A stretch of DNA of 64,000 bases from Natronospirales bacterium (GCA_021792635.1 JAJYUH010000002.1:124001-188000); one strand, 5' to 3'. Numbered from the stretch's first letter, positions 36,759 through 46,097 are shown. Notes: generated by a model not told the origin, from the sequence alone. Numbers and translations: made by a program.

Positions 36759-38021
36759 TCATGGAGTGCGGTGCACAGCGCCGGAGAGTGCCTGCAGGCG
36801 CGCGATTCGCGAGAGCGCCGGCGGATGCGAGTCATGACAGGCGGAATACCAGGAATCAGGCGTGAGCGTGGCGGCGTTGTCACGGTAGAGTTTCACCAGC
36901 GCACGGATCAGCGCCATGGCGTCCGTCTGGCGGCTGGCGTACGCATCCGCCTCGAATTCATGCCGACGCGACCAGGCGGAACCCAGAGGTTCCAGCAGGA
37001 ACAGGAATGGCGGCGCCAGCAGCGTGAACAGCAGCAATGCCATGTAGGCGGAAGGCTGTGGTACCCCCAGACCATGATAGAACCAGGCGCTTGCTGCCAG
37101 CCAGCCGAGTATCGCCAAGCCCGCGAGACTCATGCTGGCGGTGACCGCGAGCCGCTGGATGACATGCTTGAGGTGGAAGTGGCCCAATTCGTGGGCGAGT
37201 ACCGCCTCGATTTCCTCCGCTTCGAGGTTGTCCATGAGGGCGTCGAAGAACACGATGCGCTTGTTGCGCCCGAAGCCGGTGAAATAGGCATTACCATGGG
37301 CGGAGCGCGTGGAGCCGTCCATCACGAATACACCCCGGCTGGCGAAGCCACAGCGCGCCAGCAATGATTCGATGCGCTGTTTCAGGCTCGCATCTGTCAG
37401 CGGCGAGAATTTGTTGAACAGCGGCGCGATGATCACCGGATACGCCCAGGTGAGCAGCAAGCTGAATCCCAGCCACAGTATCCATACGTACAGCCACCAC
37501 AGCCGGCCGGAGCGTTGCATGAGCAACAAAACAGCATATAACAGCGGTACGCCCAGGACGACAGCCAGCAGCAACAGCTTGAACAGATCCAGCAGGTAGG
37601 TTTTCACGTGTGTGCGGTTGAAGCCGTACCGCGCCTCGATAGCGAAGGTGGAATACGCCCCCAGCGGCAGTTTGATCACGACGTTTATGAGGACGAAACT
37701 GCCGGTTACCAGCACCCCGGTATTGAGCAGATTGAGGTCCGCGTGGCGCCAGAAAGCATCCAGCAGCGCGAGACCTCCCCCCAGGGTCCAGAGCAGCGCC
37801 AACGCCGGATCCAGTGCCAGATCCAGCAGGCTGAAGCGGGTTTTGCTGACGGTATAATCCGCCGCCTTCTGGTGCGCCGCCAGCTCAATACCGCCGGCGA
37901 ATGCGTCCGGCACGCGCACGCGCTCGCGGCGTACGTGCCGGATCTGGCGGGCAGCCAGCCAGCCGCGCAGCGCAGTACTGATAAACAGCGCCAGGGTGAA
38001 AATCCAGGTCAGAGTGTTCAT
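36759..38021 (-). CDS. Ste24-like M48 family membrane metalloprotease
   Basis: Integral membrane zinc protease of 420 residues, similar to CAAX prenyl protease 1. There are several membrane helices, the HExxH motif at His277-Glu-Leu-Gly-His281 ([13 protein letters not shown]) and the third-ligand region [11 protein letters not shown] near residue 358. Bacterial relatives are thought to act in membrane protein quality control; the substrate is unknown. It is divergent from orn. Confidence 0.92.
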   Translation of the reverse strand: MNTLTWIFTLALFISTALRGWLAARQIRHVRRERVRVPDAFAGGIELAAHQKAADYTVSKTRFSLLDLALDPALALLWTLGGGLALLDAFWRHADLNLLNTGVLVTGSFVLINVVIKLPLGAYSTFAIEARYGFNRTHVKTYLLDLFKLLLLAVVLGVPLLYAVLLLMQRSGRLWWLYVWILWLGFSLLLTWAYPVIIAPLFNKFSPLTDASLKQRIESLLARCGFASRGVFVMDGSTRSAHGNAYFTGFGRNKRIVFFDALMDNLEAEEIEAVLAHELGHFHLKHVIQRLAVTASMSLAGLAILGWLAASAWFYHGLGVPQPSAYMALLLFTLLAPPFLFLLEPLGSAWSRRHEFEADAYASRQTDAMALIRALVKLYRDNAATLTPDSWYSACHDSHPPALSRIARLQALSGAVHRTP

Positions 38022-38124
38022 GGGCGGAACATGTCAGATAGTGCATTGTAAGCGATGGCCGCCGGGATGGGCAGGCCAGGCAAGGCGCGTTAGACTAGTC
38101 GCACGCTTTTTACAAGGGCATCCC

Positions 38125-38685
38125 ATGTTGTTGAATGCGGAGAATCTGATCTGGCTCGATCTGGAGATGACCGGCCTCAACCCCGACAGCGATCGCATCC
38201 TGGAAATCGCCACCCTGGTGACCGACAAGCAGCTTACTATTCTCGCCGAAGGTCCGGTGGTTGCGGTACATCAGAGTGATGCGGTGCTGGCGGCCATGGG
38301 CGAGTGGTGTACGCGCCAGCACAGCCAGTCGGGCCTCACCCAGCGGGTGCGGGAGAGCTGTGCGAACGAGGCGCAGGCTGAGCGGCTCACGCTTGAATTC
38401 CTGCGGCAATATCTGCCGCCCGATACCTCACCCCTGTGCGGCAACAGCATCTGCCAGGACCGGCGCTTCCTTGCCCGCCATATGCCGGAGCTGGAAAAGT
38501 TTTGTCACTACCGTAATCTGGATGTGAGCACGCTGAAGGTGCTGGCCAAACGCTGGGCCCCGGGCATTTCCGACGGCTTTATCAAGGAATCCAGCCATCT
38601 GGCACTGCAGGATATTCGCGACTCGGTAGCGGAGCTCAGATATTATCGCGCGCATTTGTTCCGGCCGGAATTTCTCATGTCGTAA
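38125..38685 (+). CDS. orn: Oligoribonuclease
   Basis: DEDDh 3'-5' exonuclease (186 residues) that degrades short RNAs and pGpG. Exo [10 protein letters not shown] is at residues 9-17, Exo II is near [12 protein letters not shown], and the C-terminal [18 protein letters not shown] holds the last acidic residue. ATG 38125 is the family start. Confidence 0.96.
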   Translation: MLLNAENLIWLDLEMTGLNPDSDRILEIATLVTDKQLTILAEGPVVAVHQSDAVLAAMGEWCTRQHSQSGLTQRVRESCANEAQAERLTLEFLRQYLPPDTSPLCGNSICQDRRFLARHMPELEKFCHYRNLDVSTLKVLAKRWAPGISDGFIKESSHLALQDIRDSVAELRYYRAHLFRPEFLMS

Positions 38686-38706
38686 GCGTGCGCAGGTCTC
38701 GAAATT

Positions 38707-39585
38707 TCAATTCTGAACGGTCGTTTTGCGCAGTTCGCCGCGCAATGCCACGATGCCGCCGGTAATGATGAGCAGTGCTCCCGCCCAGAACCAGCCGCCA
38801 GGCACTTCGCTCCAAATGAGCCAGCCGTACAGGGCGGCAAACAGGATAGAACTGTAGGTGAAGGGTCCAATCGTGGCGGCGGGCGCCAGCGCATAGCCGC
38901 GAGTCATGAGCAACTGCCCGGTCGCCGCCAGTGAGCCCATCAGGATAAACAGCAGAAAATCGTGCGCACTGGGTGTCCGCCATGCCCAGACAAGGGGGAT
39001 TGCCGAACCAAGCGTGCCGAACAGGCTGAAATAGAACACGATGCGTGTCGGCGGCTCGGTGCGCAATGCACGGCGGATGGTGACCACGGAAAAAGCAGCG
39101 GCAATGCCCGATGTCAGGCCGATAAGCGCCGGCCAGGAAATGATACCGCGACCGGGCCTCAATACCAGCACCACGCCAATGAAGCCGATGAGGATCGCCC
39201 AGCGCACCTTCACCGGCACATATTCCTTGAGCCACAGGAAGGCGATGAAGGGCACAAACAGTGTGGCCGTCTGGTTGAGCAGCATGGCGGCGGCGATGTG
39301 CAGATGTCCAAGCGCATAAAACAGGCAGTACATGGACACAAGTCCCGAGGTGGCGCGCATCACATGCAGGTGCGTATGCCGGCTGCCGAGATGCCGCAGG
39401 CTGAGACGCAGCAGCCACGGCAACAGGAATGCCAGCGAGAACAAATTGCGCCAGAACACCATGACCTCGCCGGGCATGTGCACGGACAGCATACGCACCA
39501 GCGCACCCATGGTGGAAAAGGCTGCTGCTGCGCCGATAATGTAGAGCGCGCCGCGGGCGGAATGATCTTGGGTCAGGTGCTTCAA
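38707..39585 (-). CDS. EamA/DMT-family transporter
   Basis: Inner-membrane transporter of 292 residues with about ten predicted helices in two EamA repeats (AAAAFSTMGALVRMLS near residue 18 and the second repeat from about 150). Members export or import metabolites; the substrate here is not readable. It converges with orn, 21 bases away, and is divergent from the next gene. Confidence 0.88.
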   Translation of the reverse strand: MKHLTQDHSARGALYIIGAAAAFSTMGALVRMLSVHMPGEVMVFWRNLFSLAFLLPWLLRLSLRHLGSRHTHLHVMRATSGLVSMYCLFYALGHLHIAAAMLLNQTATLFVPFIAFLWLKEYVPVKVRWAILIGFIGVVLVLRPGRGIISWPALIGLTSGIAAAFSVVTIRRALRTEPPTRIVFYFSLFGTLGSAIPLVWAWRTPSAHDFLLFILMGSLAATGQLLMTRGYALAPAATIGPFTYSSILFAALYGWLIWSEVPGGWFWAGALLIITGGIVALRGELRKTTVQN

Positions 39586-39684
39586 GCCGGGGTATGCTCA
39601 TGGCCCGGGACAGGTAGCGGGCGCATTATTATCGCTTGCCGCTGCGACCGGTGGAAGCACAGCCATGCCTTGCTGAGGGTATTT

Positions 39685-40635
39685 ATGAGTGACATCCTGG
39701 GTTTTAGCGCTATCCGTGAGGCGGCCGCGCGCATCGCGCCGCACATATGCCGCACGCCGGTACTGCGCTGTGTCCGGCTGGAGGAGCAACTGGAGGCGGA
39801 AGTATTTTTCAAGTGCGAGAACTTCCAGGAAATGGGCGCATTCAAACTGCGCGGCGCCAGCAACGCCATTTTTTCATTGCCTGAAGCAGACGTATCAAAA
39901 GGCGTGGCTACCCATTCCTCCGGTAATCACGGTACGGCGGTGGCGCTGGCGGCGAAACGGCGCGGTGTACCCGCCTGCGTGGTAATGCCGGAGAACGCCA
40001 GCGCCTATAAGAAACGTGCGGTGGCGGAATACGGTGCCCACATTATTTATTGTGAATCCACCCAGCAGGGACGCGAAGCGGCGCTCGCCAGCTATGTGCA
40101 GAAAACCGGCGCGGCGTTGGTGCACCCGTACAACGATCCGGTGGTCATGGCGGGGCAGGGCACGGCCGCGCTGGAATTGCATGAAGACGTGCCCGACCTG
40201 CAATTGATATTGGCCCCGGTGGGCGGCGGCGGCCTGCTCTCCGGCACGGCGGTGGCTACGCGAGCGCTTCGGCCTGACTGCAAAGTCATGGGTGTGGAAC
40301 CGCTGGCTGCCGATGATGCCTGGCGTTCGCTTAAGACCGGTCACATCGAAACAGTGCCGCAGCCAGACACCATCGCCGATGGATTGCGCGCCACCCTGGG
40401 TGTGCTTACGTTTGCGGTGATCCGGGATGAAGCGGACGGTATTCTGCGGGTTTCCGAAGAAGCCATCATTGCCGCCATGCGCTTTGTATGGGAGCGCATG
40501 AAGATCATCATTGAGCCCTCTTCGGCGGTGGTAGTGGCGGCGCTACAGGAGAGGCTGGTGGAGGTGAAGGGCCGGCGGGTTGGTGTCATTCTCACCGGCG
40601 GCAATGTGGATTTGGATCATTTGCCCTGGCGATAA
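39685..40635 (+). CDS. PLP-dependent threonine/serine dehydratase-like enzyme
   Basis: Fold-type II PLP enzyme of 316 residues. The PLP Lys is in GAFKLRGASNA near residue 55, SSGNHGTAVALAAK near 77 is the substrate loop, and the phosphate-binding GGGGLLSG lies near 180. It resembles serine racemase / catabolic threonine dehydratase without the C-terminal ACT domains of IlvA. Long in-frame sequence upstream belongs to the opposite strand and is not part of the gene; ATG 39685 is the family start. Confidence 0.88.
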   Translation: MSDILGFSAIREAAARIAPHICRTPVLRCVRLEEQLEAEVFFKCENFQEMGAFKLRGASNAIFSLPEADVSKGVATHSSGNHGTAVALAAKRRGVPACVVMPENASAYKKRAVAEYGAHIIYCESTQQGREAALASYVQKTGAALVHPYNDPVVMAGQGTAALELHEDVPDLQLILAPVGGGGLLSGTAVATRALRPDCKVMGVEPLAADDAWRSLKTGHIETVPQPDTIADGLRATLGVLTFAVIRDEADGILRVSEEAIIAAMRFVWERMKIIIEPSSAVVVAALQERLVEVKGRRVGVILTGGNVDLDHLPWR

Positions 40636-40733
40636 GTTGCAGCCACGGGGGAAAATCATCGGCCCTGGCCTGACACCGTGAGCGTTATGCTGTAGTCTAA
40701 ATGTCTTGATGAAAATGTTCCGGAGATTATAGT

Positions 40734-41294
40734 ATGCGGACCGTGATGATGTTGATTCTGGTGACCGCTGGCACGCTGATCAGTGTGACGGCGCTCGCCG
40801 GTCCGCCGGCTTCCAAGCCGGTGGATGTACGCGACCTCATGAGTGTCACCCAGTTTGACCAGACCGGTCTCAACAAGCTGTCACCCGGCGAGCTTGCAGC
40901 GTTCAATGCCTGGCTGAACCGGTACCTGAGCGCACGTGCTCAGGCTGTATTTGCTCCTCCCGTCGCGCAGGCGGTTTCGTCACCGGCTGCCGCGGTGCCG
41001 GCAGCGGCTACCCGGTCCGCGGCAGCCGGTTTCGGCGCGGACACCATGGCGCCCAGAGAAAGTGCTGATGCACCCAGGCATATTGAAACGCGCATCGCAG
41101 GCCTGTTCACCGGCTGGACGGGTGATACGGTTTTTCCGCTGGAAAACGGCCAAGTGTGGAAACAGGCTGCATCAGGCTATTACACCGACACGCGCCTGAA
41201 TCACCCGCGGGTGGTTATCAAAAAGCTGGTATTCGGTTACCTGCTGACCCTGCCGGGGCACAGCGAAACTGTGTTTGTGCGCCGCATCAAGTAG
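40734..41294 (+). CDS. Secreted protein of unknown function
   Basis: A 186-residue protein I do not recognise. A signal peptide (residues 1-22, ending in TALAG) points to the periplasm or outer membrane. A central Ala/Pro/Val-rich stretch (about 75-105) links a short N-terminal segment to a C-terminal domain with GLFTGWTGDTVFPLENGQVW near residue 128 and a basic end, VFVRRIK. GGAG lies 8 bases before the ATG. The GNAT gene follows 12 bases later. Confidence 0.75.
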   Translation: MRTVMMLILVTAGTLISVTALAGPPASKPVDVRDLMSVTQFDQTGLNKLSPGELAAFNAWLNRYLSARAQAVFAPPVAQAVSSPAAAVPAAATRSAAAGFGADTMAPRESADAPRHIETRIAGLFTGWTGDTVFPLENGQVWKQAASGYYTDTRLNHPRVVIKKLVFGYLLTLPGHSETVFVRRIK

Positions 41295-41306
41295 GAGGAC
41301 GGCTGC

Positions 41307-41864
41307 TTGCGTGGCGTGCAGGAAAACATTCTTGCTGATCTGCGCCTGAGCATGCGCCCCGGCTTGCGGGAAGATGCCGCGAGCCTGCATGCACTCATCC
41401 GCGGCATCCTGGAAAGCTATGGATTGCCGCCGGATCGGGAAGACATGGACGCGGATATGGATGATGTCGAGACTTTCTACCATGCGCACGGTGGATTATT
41501 CATGGTACTGGAGGATTTCAACGGCGCGCTGGTGGGAAGCTGCGGCGTGCTGCCGCGGTCTCATGAGCGGTGTGAATTGCGCAAACTGTATCTGGTCCAC
41601 ACCTTCCGCGGATACGGTCTGGGGAAACTGCTGCTGCGGAGCGCCATGGACTGGGCTAGAAACCGGGGATTCCTGGAGATGGAGTTGCATACCGCGGCCA
41701 GGCTCAAGGAAGCCGTGGGGCTTTACCGGCAATTTGGGTTTGAGCGCAGCGGACTGAAGGGTGCAACTGACTGCTGTGAATTGTATTTCCAGTGCAAGCT
41801 TGCCCCGGTATCCGGCGATGAGCCAGGGAAGGCGCGAAGCGCCGAGGCGAAGAGCCTGCGGTAG
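41307..41864 (+). CDS. GNAT-family N-acetyltransferase
   Basis: Acetyl-CoA-dependent acyltransferase of 185 residues. The core has LRKLYLVHTFRGYGLGKLLL near residue 91, the acetyl-CoA pyrophosphate loop. TTG 41307 is chosen because AGGAGG ends 8 bases upstream. The last ~16 residues are encoded by unusual GC-rich palindromic DNA that continues past the stop, suggesting the 3' end was altered by an insertion. The acyl acceptor is unknown. Confidence 0.82.
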   Translation: MRGVQENILADLRLSMRPGLREDAASLHALIRGILESYGLPPDREDMDADMDDVETFYHAHGGLFMVLEDFNGALVGSCGVLPRSHERCELRKLYLVHTFRGYGLGKLLLRSAMDWARNRGFLEMELHTAARLKEAVGLYRQFGFERSGLKGATDCCELYFQCKLAPVSGDEPGKARSAEAKSLR

Positions 41865-42062
41865 CCCCAGCGGCCGTAGCACAGCGTCCGCGTGGTGCGA
41901 AGGCCGCGCCGGGGCGTAAAGCCAGGGTGGAGGAAACCGTGCGAAGTAACGGTTTCCGAACGCCGGGCGTGCCGCAGCAAAGGAATGGGCCGTCGCTGGA
42001 GCGAGTGGCCGGGACGCCGGGACCGTACCGGCCATCACGAGCGACGCGACGCTATCGCTGAC
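41821..42062. other. GC-rich, highly palindromic segment (structured RNA or small element)
   Basis: Consecutive inverted repeats fill this stretch. They are GGCGC/GCGCC (41831-41843), AGGC/GCCT (41845-41857), a long stem built from GCCCC and GCGGCC against GGCCGC and GGGGC (about 41863-41915), a perfect 9-bp stem GGAAACCGT/ACGGTTTCC (41932-41957), TCGCT/AGCGA inside GGCC/GGCC (about 41989-42010) and AGCGA/TCGCT (42040-42059). It starts inside the GNAT gene. I recognise no known RNA family. Confidence 0.5.
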
Positions 42063-42086
42063 GACAGCCTGTGGGGGCATAGCACG

Positions 42087-42710
42087 ATGCGCAAACATAC
42101 ATTCCCGTATCCATTCACGCTACCCGCCGTGGCGGCGCGTGGTGCATCCGCATCTGGCCCGATATCACACCCAAGAGTGAGGTCACTCAGACTCCACGAA
42201 AAAATCAGCATATCTGTTTTTGGATTCGCCCTGACTGCGCTTGCGGCATTTGTACCGGCTGTCAGCCATGCCGGCAATAACGCGGACCGCATACTGGGCG
42301 TATGGCTCACGCAGGATGGCAAGGCCAGGGTGCAAGTGGTTGAGGAACAGGGTATCTATGATGGCCACATCATCTGGCTGAAGCAGCCGCTTTATCCCGC
42401 CAATGACCCGCATGGCATGGGCGGTAAACCCAAAGTGGATCGCAGGAATCCGCACCAATCCCTGCGCGGACGCCCCATCATCGGTTTGCCGCTGGTAAGC
42501 GGTTTCCATTATGCCGGTGACGGTGAGTGGGACGGCGGCATCATCTACGATCCGGAAAACGGGACAACCTACCGTTGCACGATAACGTTGACGCCGGATG
42601 GTACGCTACGGGTGCGCGGCTACGTGGGGATTCCACTCTTCGGCCGCACCACCGTGTGGACGCGCATCACGATGCCGGATTCACATGCTCCCGTTGCCAT
42701 AGTTCATTAA
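42087..42710 (+). CDS. DUF2147 secreted protein
   Basis: Protein with a DUF2147 domain: NADRILGVWLTQDGKARVQV opens it, and WDGGIIYDPENGTTY and LRVRGYVGIPLFG near the end are typical. A signal-like hydrophobic segment (SVFGFALTALAAFVPAVSHA) places it in the periplasm. Two starts are possible: ATG 42087 (207 residues, with about 30 before the hydrophobic segment) and GTG 42177, which gives a more normal signal peptide. The function of the family is not known. Confidence 0.82.
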   Translation: MRKHTFPYPFTLPAVAARGASASGPISHPRVRSLRLHEKISISVFGFALTALAAFVPAVSHAGNNADRILGVWLTQDGKARVQVVEEQGIYDGHIIWLKQPLYPANDPHGMGGKPKVDRRNPHQSLRGRPIIGLPLVSGFHYAGDGEWDGGIIYDPENGTTYRCTITLTPDGTLRVRGYVGIPLFGRTTVWTRITMPDSHAPVAIVH

Positions 42711-42729
42711 AGAAGCGGGCGATCCTGGC

Positions 42730-43005
42730 TCAACTCCGCGGCGGTTGTGCGGGTGCTGGAGGCGTGCGGGTTGCGCCGGTTTGAGCCTGAATCTGCTGGT
42801 CCATTTTCTGTTGCTCCGCTTGCAGCACGTTCTGCACCTGCTTGGCTTTGTTGAGATCCTGGATATAAGGCTCAAAAACGGTTTTTCTGGGTGCTTGCGA
42901 GGATTTTCCCGCGGATACATTGCCGGAATTATTGCTTGAACCGCACGCCGTCAGCAGAAGCAGTAAACTGAGCGGGAGTAGCATTCCAATTACCGGTATT
43001 TTCAT
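42730..43005 (-). CDS. Small lipoprotein of unknown function
   Basis: A 91-residue protein with lipobox LLTAC near residue 19, a Ser/Asn-rich linker, a helical segment (DLNKAKQVQNVLQAEQQKMDQ) and a Pro-rich C-terminus. ATG 43005 has AGGAGA just upstream. I do not recognise a family. Confidence 0.75.
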   Translation of the reverse strand: MKIPVIGMLLPLSLLLLLTACGSSNNSGNVSAGKSSQAPRKTVFEPYIQDLNKAKQVQNVLQAEQQKMDQQIQAQTGATRTPPAPAQPPRS

Positions 43006-43030
43006 TTGCAGCTCTCCTGCCTGATTATAC

Positions 43031-43384
43031 TCAGGTAGTCCAGAACCCCAGGTGTTTAAGCAACAAAACCATAACCCCATAGCAGAGCAGCATGACCGCG
43101 ATGGCCAGCATCAATGCCAGCGGAAAACCCAATTGCTGCCTGATAAGCAGCGGCAGGGCCAAAAACAGCGTCAACGATGGCAGTACCAGCCAGAATATGT
43201 TCCAGGACAAGGCCACCACTTTGGCGTCATCACGGGTGTCCAGGTACAACCACACCATGGCGAGAATGGATACCAAGGGCAGTGAAGCCAGCAAGCCGCC
43301 CCAAAACGGCAAACGCTTGGCTACCTCCGACACCGCGACAATAGTAACGGCTGACAGCAGTAACTTCACGAGGTAGTAAATCAT
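43031..43384 (-). CDS. DUF3147-like membrane protein
   Basis: A 117-residue protein with four predicted membrane helices, matching the small DUF3147 family (SEVAKRLPFWGGLLASLPLVS near residue 19). The function is unknown. It lies between the AmmA gene, 24 bases away, and the small lipoprotein, 25 bases away, so the minus-strand genes may share a transcript. Confidence 0.78.
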   Translation of the reverse strand: MIYYLVKLLLSAVTIVAVSEVAKRLPFWGGLLASLPLVSILAMVWLYLDTRDDAKVVALSWNIFWLVLPSLTLFLALPLLIRQQLGFPLALMLAIAVMLLCYGVMVLLLKHLGFWTT

Positions 43385-43408
43385 TGTCTGTATTTCTCCA
43401 TGGCGGTT

Positions 43409-43981
43409 TCAGGAAAGCGCATCATCATCACCGAAATTGTCCGCCTGGTACCGGAATAGTTGCAGCGACGCTGACCAATAGGCTGCGCCGAGGCCGGCTT
43501 TCTGCATAAGCTGATCAAAAAAATCGCCGGCGTCTGGCAGGGTCTCCCAGACGCTGGGCAGGAAAGTCGCACGCCGTGCACCTTCCTGCACGATCAGACC
43601 GTCTTCTCCCGGTTGCAGCAGCTGCAGCAGCTCGGCGCGGTTGCGTGCGGTAATCGGTACTGCGGTGGAAAGTACTGAGATTTCGATGTGCAAGCCAGCC
43701 AATTCCGGCTGAGTCAGCGCTGGAAAACGCGGATCCTGGAAAGCCGCGGCCCGGGCATTATGAATAACATCCTGCAGAAGCGGACGCGTTGCTTCCAGCG
43801 TGCCGATACAGCCGCGCAGCGCGCCGTGCCGTTTCAGAGTCACGAAGCTGGCATGTTTTTCATGCAACACCGCATCGGAATTGTCATTCTCAAATGACAG
43901 CCGGTTCCCCGTAAGGGTGCGCTCGATGGACTGGCGCGCGGCCCTGAGCAGAGTCGCACGTGCGTCGGTGTCAAGTGCCAT
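43409..43981 (-). CDS. amrA: AmmeMemoRadiSam system protein A (AMMECR1 domain)
   Basis: AMMECR1-fold protein of 190 residues, with GALRGCIGTLEATRPL near residue 52 as the family core and LQPGEDGLIVQEG near 122. The bacterial trio AMMECR1 / MEMO1 / radical SAM recurs as a gene set of unknown function. ATG 43981 lies inside the 3' end of the MEMO gene (11-base overlap), so the two are translationally coupled. Confidence 0.88.
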   Translation of the reverse strand: MALDTDARATLLRAARQSIERTLTGNRLSFENDNSDAVLHEKHASFVTLKRHGALRGCIGTLEATRPLLQDVIHNARAAAFQDPRFPALTQPELAGLHIEISVLSTAVPITARNRAELLQLLQPGEDGLIVQEGARRATFLPSVWETLPDAGDFFDQLMQKAGLGAAYWSASLQLFRYQADNFGDDDALS

Positions 43982-44768
43982 GGAATGCCCAGGCGCCGTA
44001 GCCGACCACGCGACCGCGTGTGCCGGCGGTGTCGCCGGAATTGCGCAAGTCAAGCCGGCTAATGTGTAGACCGCGCGCACGCGCCACGCTCAATAGGCCA
44101 TTGATGGGGTAGGCGCCGCAGGCCCGCTGGTCTTCAATGGGAACCCGCAGCGTTTCAATGCGCCGCGCCGTGTCCTCATCCAGTTCGCGAGCCGTTTCGT
44201 AAGGATGATAATGACTTAAATCGGAACTGATCACGATTAAGGTTTCCGCGCCGCCCCAAAGCGTTTCCAACACTTGGGCGACCTCTGCGGGCTGCGTCCA
44301 GCCCACCACCAGCGGTACCAGGGTAAAGTGTCCAAGCTGTACCTGCAGAAAGGGCAGATGCACCTCCAGACTGTGTTCCAGCTGATGCGCCGCATCCGAG
44401 CAGTGTATCTGCGGCAGGTCCTGAATGCGTGCGATGGCCGCATGATCCAGCGGGATATCGCCCAGCGGCGTGCGGAAGAAGTCCGTGCTGGGCAACGCCA
44501 GGCCGCGCACCGCCACCCGGTGGGCGGGGCCCAGCAGCACCACGCGCTGGATCATCTCCGCGACGGTGGCAATCCGGTTGTAGGCCCGCGCGGCAATGGG
44601 GCCGGAGTATGGGTACCCCGCGTGGGGTGCGATCAGCGCCTTGGGGGCCGGGCCGTCCGCAGGGTTTTCAGTCAGCAGGCGCAGCAGCATGGCACGCAGC
44701 TCAGCGGCGTCAGCCGGGTAGAACAGGCCGGCGGTAGCTGCGGGACGTATGGCAGGGGTCACAGTCAT
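43971..44768 (-). CDS. amrB: AmmeMemoRadiSam system protein B (MEMO1-like)
   Basis: MEMO1/dioxygenase-like fold protein of 265 residues. LIAPHAGYPYSGPIAARAY near residue 45, EHSLEVHLPFLQ near 131 and ISSDLSHYHPYETA near 180 carry the family His/Asp/Cys-site residues. ATG 44768 is the family start. It is divergent from the radical SAM partner, with 29 bases between their starts. Confidence 0.9.
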   Translation of the reverse strand: MTVTPAIRPAATAGLFYPADAAELRAMLLRLLTENPADGPAPKALIAPHAGYPYSGPIAARAYNRIATVAEMIQRVVLLGPAHRVAVRGLALPSTDFFRTPLGDIPLDHAAIARIQDLPQIHCSDAAHQLEHSLEVHLPFLQVQLGHFTLVPLVVGWTQPAEVAQVLETLWGGAETLIVISSDLSHYHPYETARELDEDTARRIETLRVPIEDQRACGAYPINGLLSVARARGLHISRLDLRNSGDTAGTRGRVVGYGAWAFHGT

Positions 44769-44797
44769 ATACTTAAGCTTAGTACGAAACGGACCGC

Positions 44798-45904
44798 ATG
44801 ATGAAAGTTCCATCCACAACCGTTATCTCCACCCGATACTGGCATGGGCTGGCGGATGGCAAGATTCAGTGCGATGTCTGCCCGCGCGCCTGCAAGCTCA
44901 ATGAAGGGCAGCGGGGGCTTTGTTTTGTGCGCGGCCGCGAGGGTGGCCAGGTCAAGTTATTCAGCTATGGTCGCTCCAGCGGTTTCTGTGTCGATCCCGT
45001 GGAGAAGAAACCGCTGAATCATTTTTTGCCCGGCACGTCGGTGTTGTCTTTTGGTACGGCCGGCTGCAATCTGGCCTGCAAGTTCTGCCAAAACTGGGAC
45101 ATGTCCAAGTCCCGCGAAATGGATACGCTTGCCGATCTCGCCATGCCGGAAACCCTGGCGCAGACCGCACATGCGCTTGGCTGTGCAAGCATGGCTTATA
45201 CCTATAACGACCCGGTAATTTTCATGGAATACGCCATGGATGTGGCGGATGCCGGACATGAGCTGGGCGTTAAATCCATTGCCGTCACCGCCGGTTATAT
45301 GTGCAGGGAACCCCGCCATGAATTTTATCGGCACATGGACGCCGCCAATGTGGACTTGAAGGCATTCACGGAAGATTTCTATCACAAAATCTGCGGTGGT
45401 CATCTGCAACCGGTGCTGGATACACTCATGTATCTCAAGCACGAGACCAGGGTGTGGTTCGAGATCACCACCTTGTTGATCCCAGGCGAAAACGATTCCG
45501 AGCGGGAAATCGAGGGCCTCACTCAATGGGTGATGGAGAATCTGGGAGCGGATGTGCCGCTGCATTTCACCGCCTTCCATCCGGACTGGAAGATGTTGGA
45601 CAGACCGGCGACACCTCCCCCAACACTTACCATGGCGCGCGACATCGCGGTGAAGAACGGCCTGCGTTATTGTTACACGGGTAATGTCCATGACAGCATG
45701 GGCGGCAGCACCTATTGTCATCAATGCGGTATACGGCTTATTGAGCGTGACTGGTATGAGCTTGGCGAATGGCAGCTCGACGAGCATGGCCGGTGCCGGC
45801 ATTGTGGCACACCTTTAGCGGGCGTCTTTGATGGCAAACCGGGTCATTGGGGGAGGAAGCGCATGCCAGTCAGCATCCATGCTGTGAATCAGGATGTCCC
45901 CTGA
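44798..45904 (+). CDS. amrS: AmmeMemoRadiSam system radical SAM protein
   Basis: Radical SAM enzyme of 368 residues, PflA-like. An N-terminal cysteine set (CDVCPRACKLNEGQRGLC) precedes the cluster motif Cys90-xxx-Cys94-xx-Cys97, and a C-terminal zinc-ribbon-like pair of CxxC motifs (CHQCG and CRHCG) closes it. The substrate is unknown; its constant partners AMMECR1 and MEMO1 are encoded divergently next door. A hairpin with a seven-T run follows the gene. Confidence 0.9.
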   Translation: MMKVPSTTVISTRYWHGLADGKIQCDVCPRACKLNEGQRGLCFVRGREGGQVKLFSYGRSSGFCVDPVEKKPLNHFLPGTSVLSFGTAGCNLACKFCQNWDMSKSREMDTLADLAMPETLAQTAHALGCASMAYTYNDPVIFMEYAMDVADAGHELGVKSIAVTAGYMCREPRHEFYRHMDAANVDLKAFTEDFYHKICGGHLQPVLDTLMYLKHETRVWFEITTLLIPGENDSEREIEGLTQWVMENLGADVPLHFTAFHPDWKMLDRPATPPPTLTMARDIAVKNGLRYCYTGNVHDSMGGSTYCHQCGIRLIERDWYELGEWQLDEHGRCRHCGTPLAGVFDGKPGHWGRKRMPVSIHAVNQDVP

Positions 45905-45915
45905 ATGCGCAACAC

Positions 45916-45945
45916 TTGCGGTTATGAGACGATAGTTACTATAAA
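45916..45945 (+). promoter_or_regulatory. Promoter candidate upstream of the DUF2441-like gene
   Basis: TTGCGG (45916-45921), an 18-nt spacer and TATAAA (45940-45945). It lies upstream of the terminator-like hairpin at 45988-46030, so a transcript from it would meet that hairpin before the coding region. Confidence 0.4.
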
Positions 45946-45987
45946 CTGGTAACGGCCTGGCAAAGAGCGGGGTTCCTGTTTTAACCA

Positions 45988-46030
45988 CACGGGCGCGGGT
46001 GCAAAATGGCGAGGAAGCCCGTGTTTTTTT
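45988..46030 (+). terminator. Intrinsic terminator or attenuator after the radical SAM gene
   Basis: A 7-bp perfect stem CACGGGC (45988-45994) / GCCCGTG (46017-46023) is followed by seven Ts. The loop is long (22 bases), so folding is less certain. It ends the radical SAM transcript or attenuates the downstream gene. Confidence 0.65.
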
Positions 46031-46097
46031 GATACGTGCTCCGCGGTCAAAGAATGCCTGTGTGATAATTTGTGGATAATTGAACCAGGAATGCCGT

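Noticed and set aside
38962-39684. Long in-frame extension upstream of the PLP enzyme
   Set aside because: It is antisense to the EamA transporter gene and unrelated to the PLP fold; homology begins at ATG 39685.
44957-45802. 281-codon minus-strand frame
   Set aside because: Antisense to the radical SAM gene, with no domain and no initiation signal.
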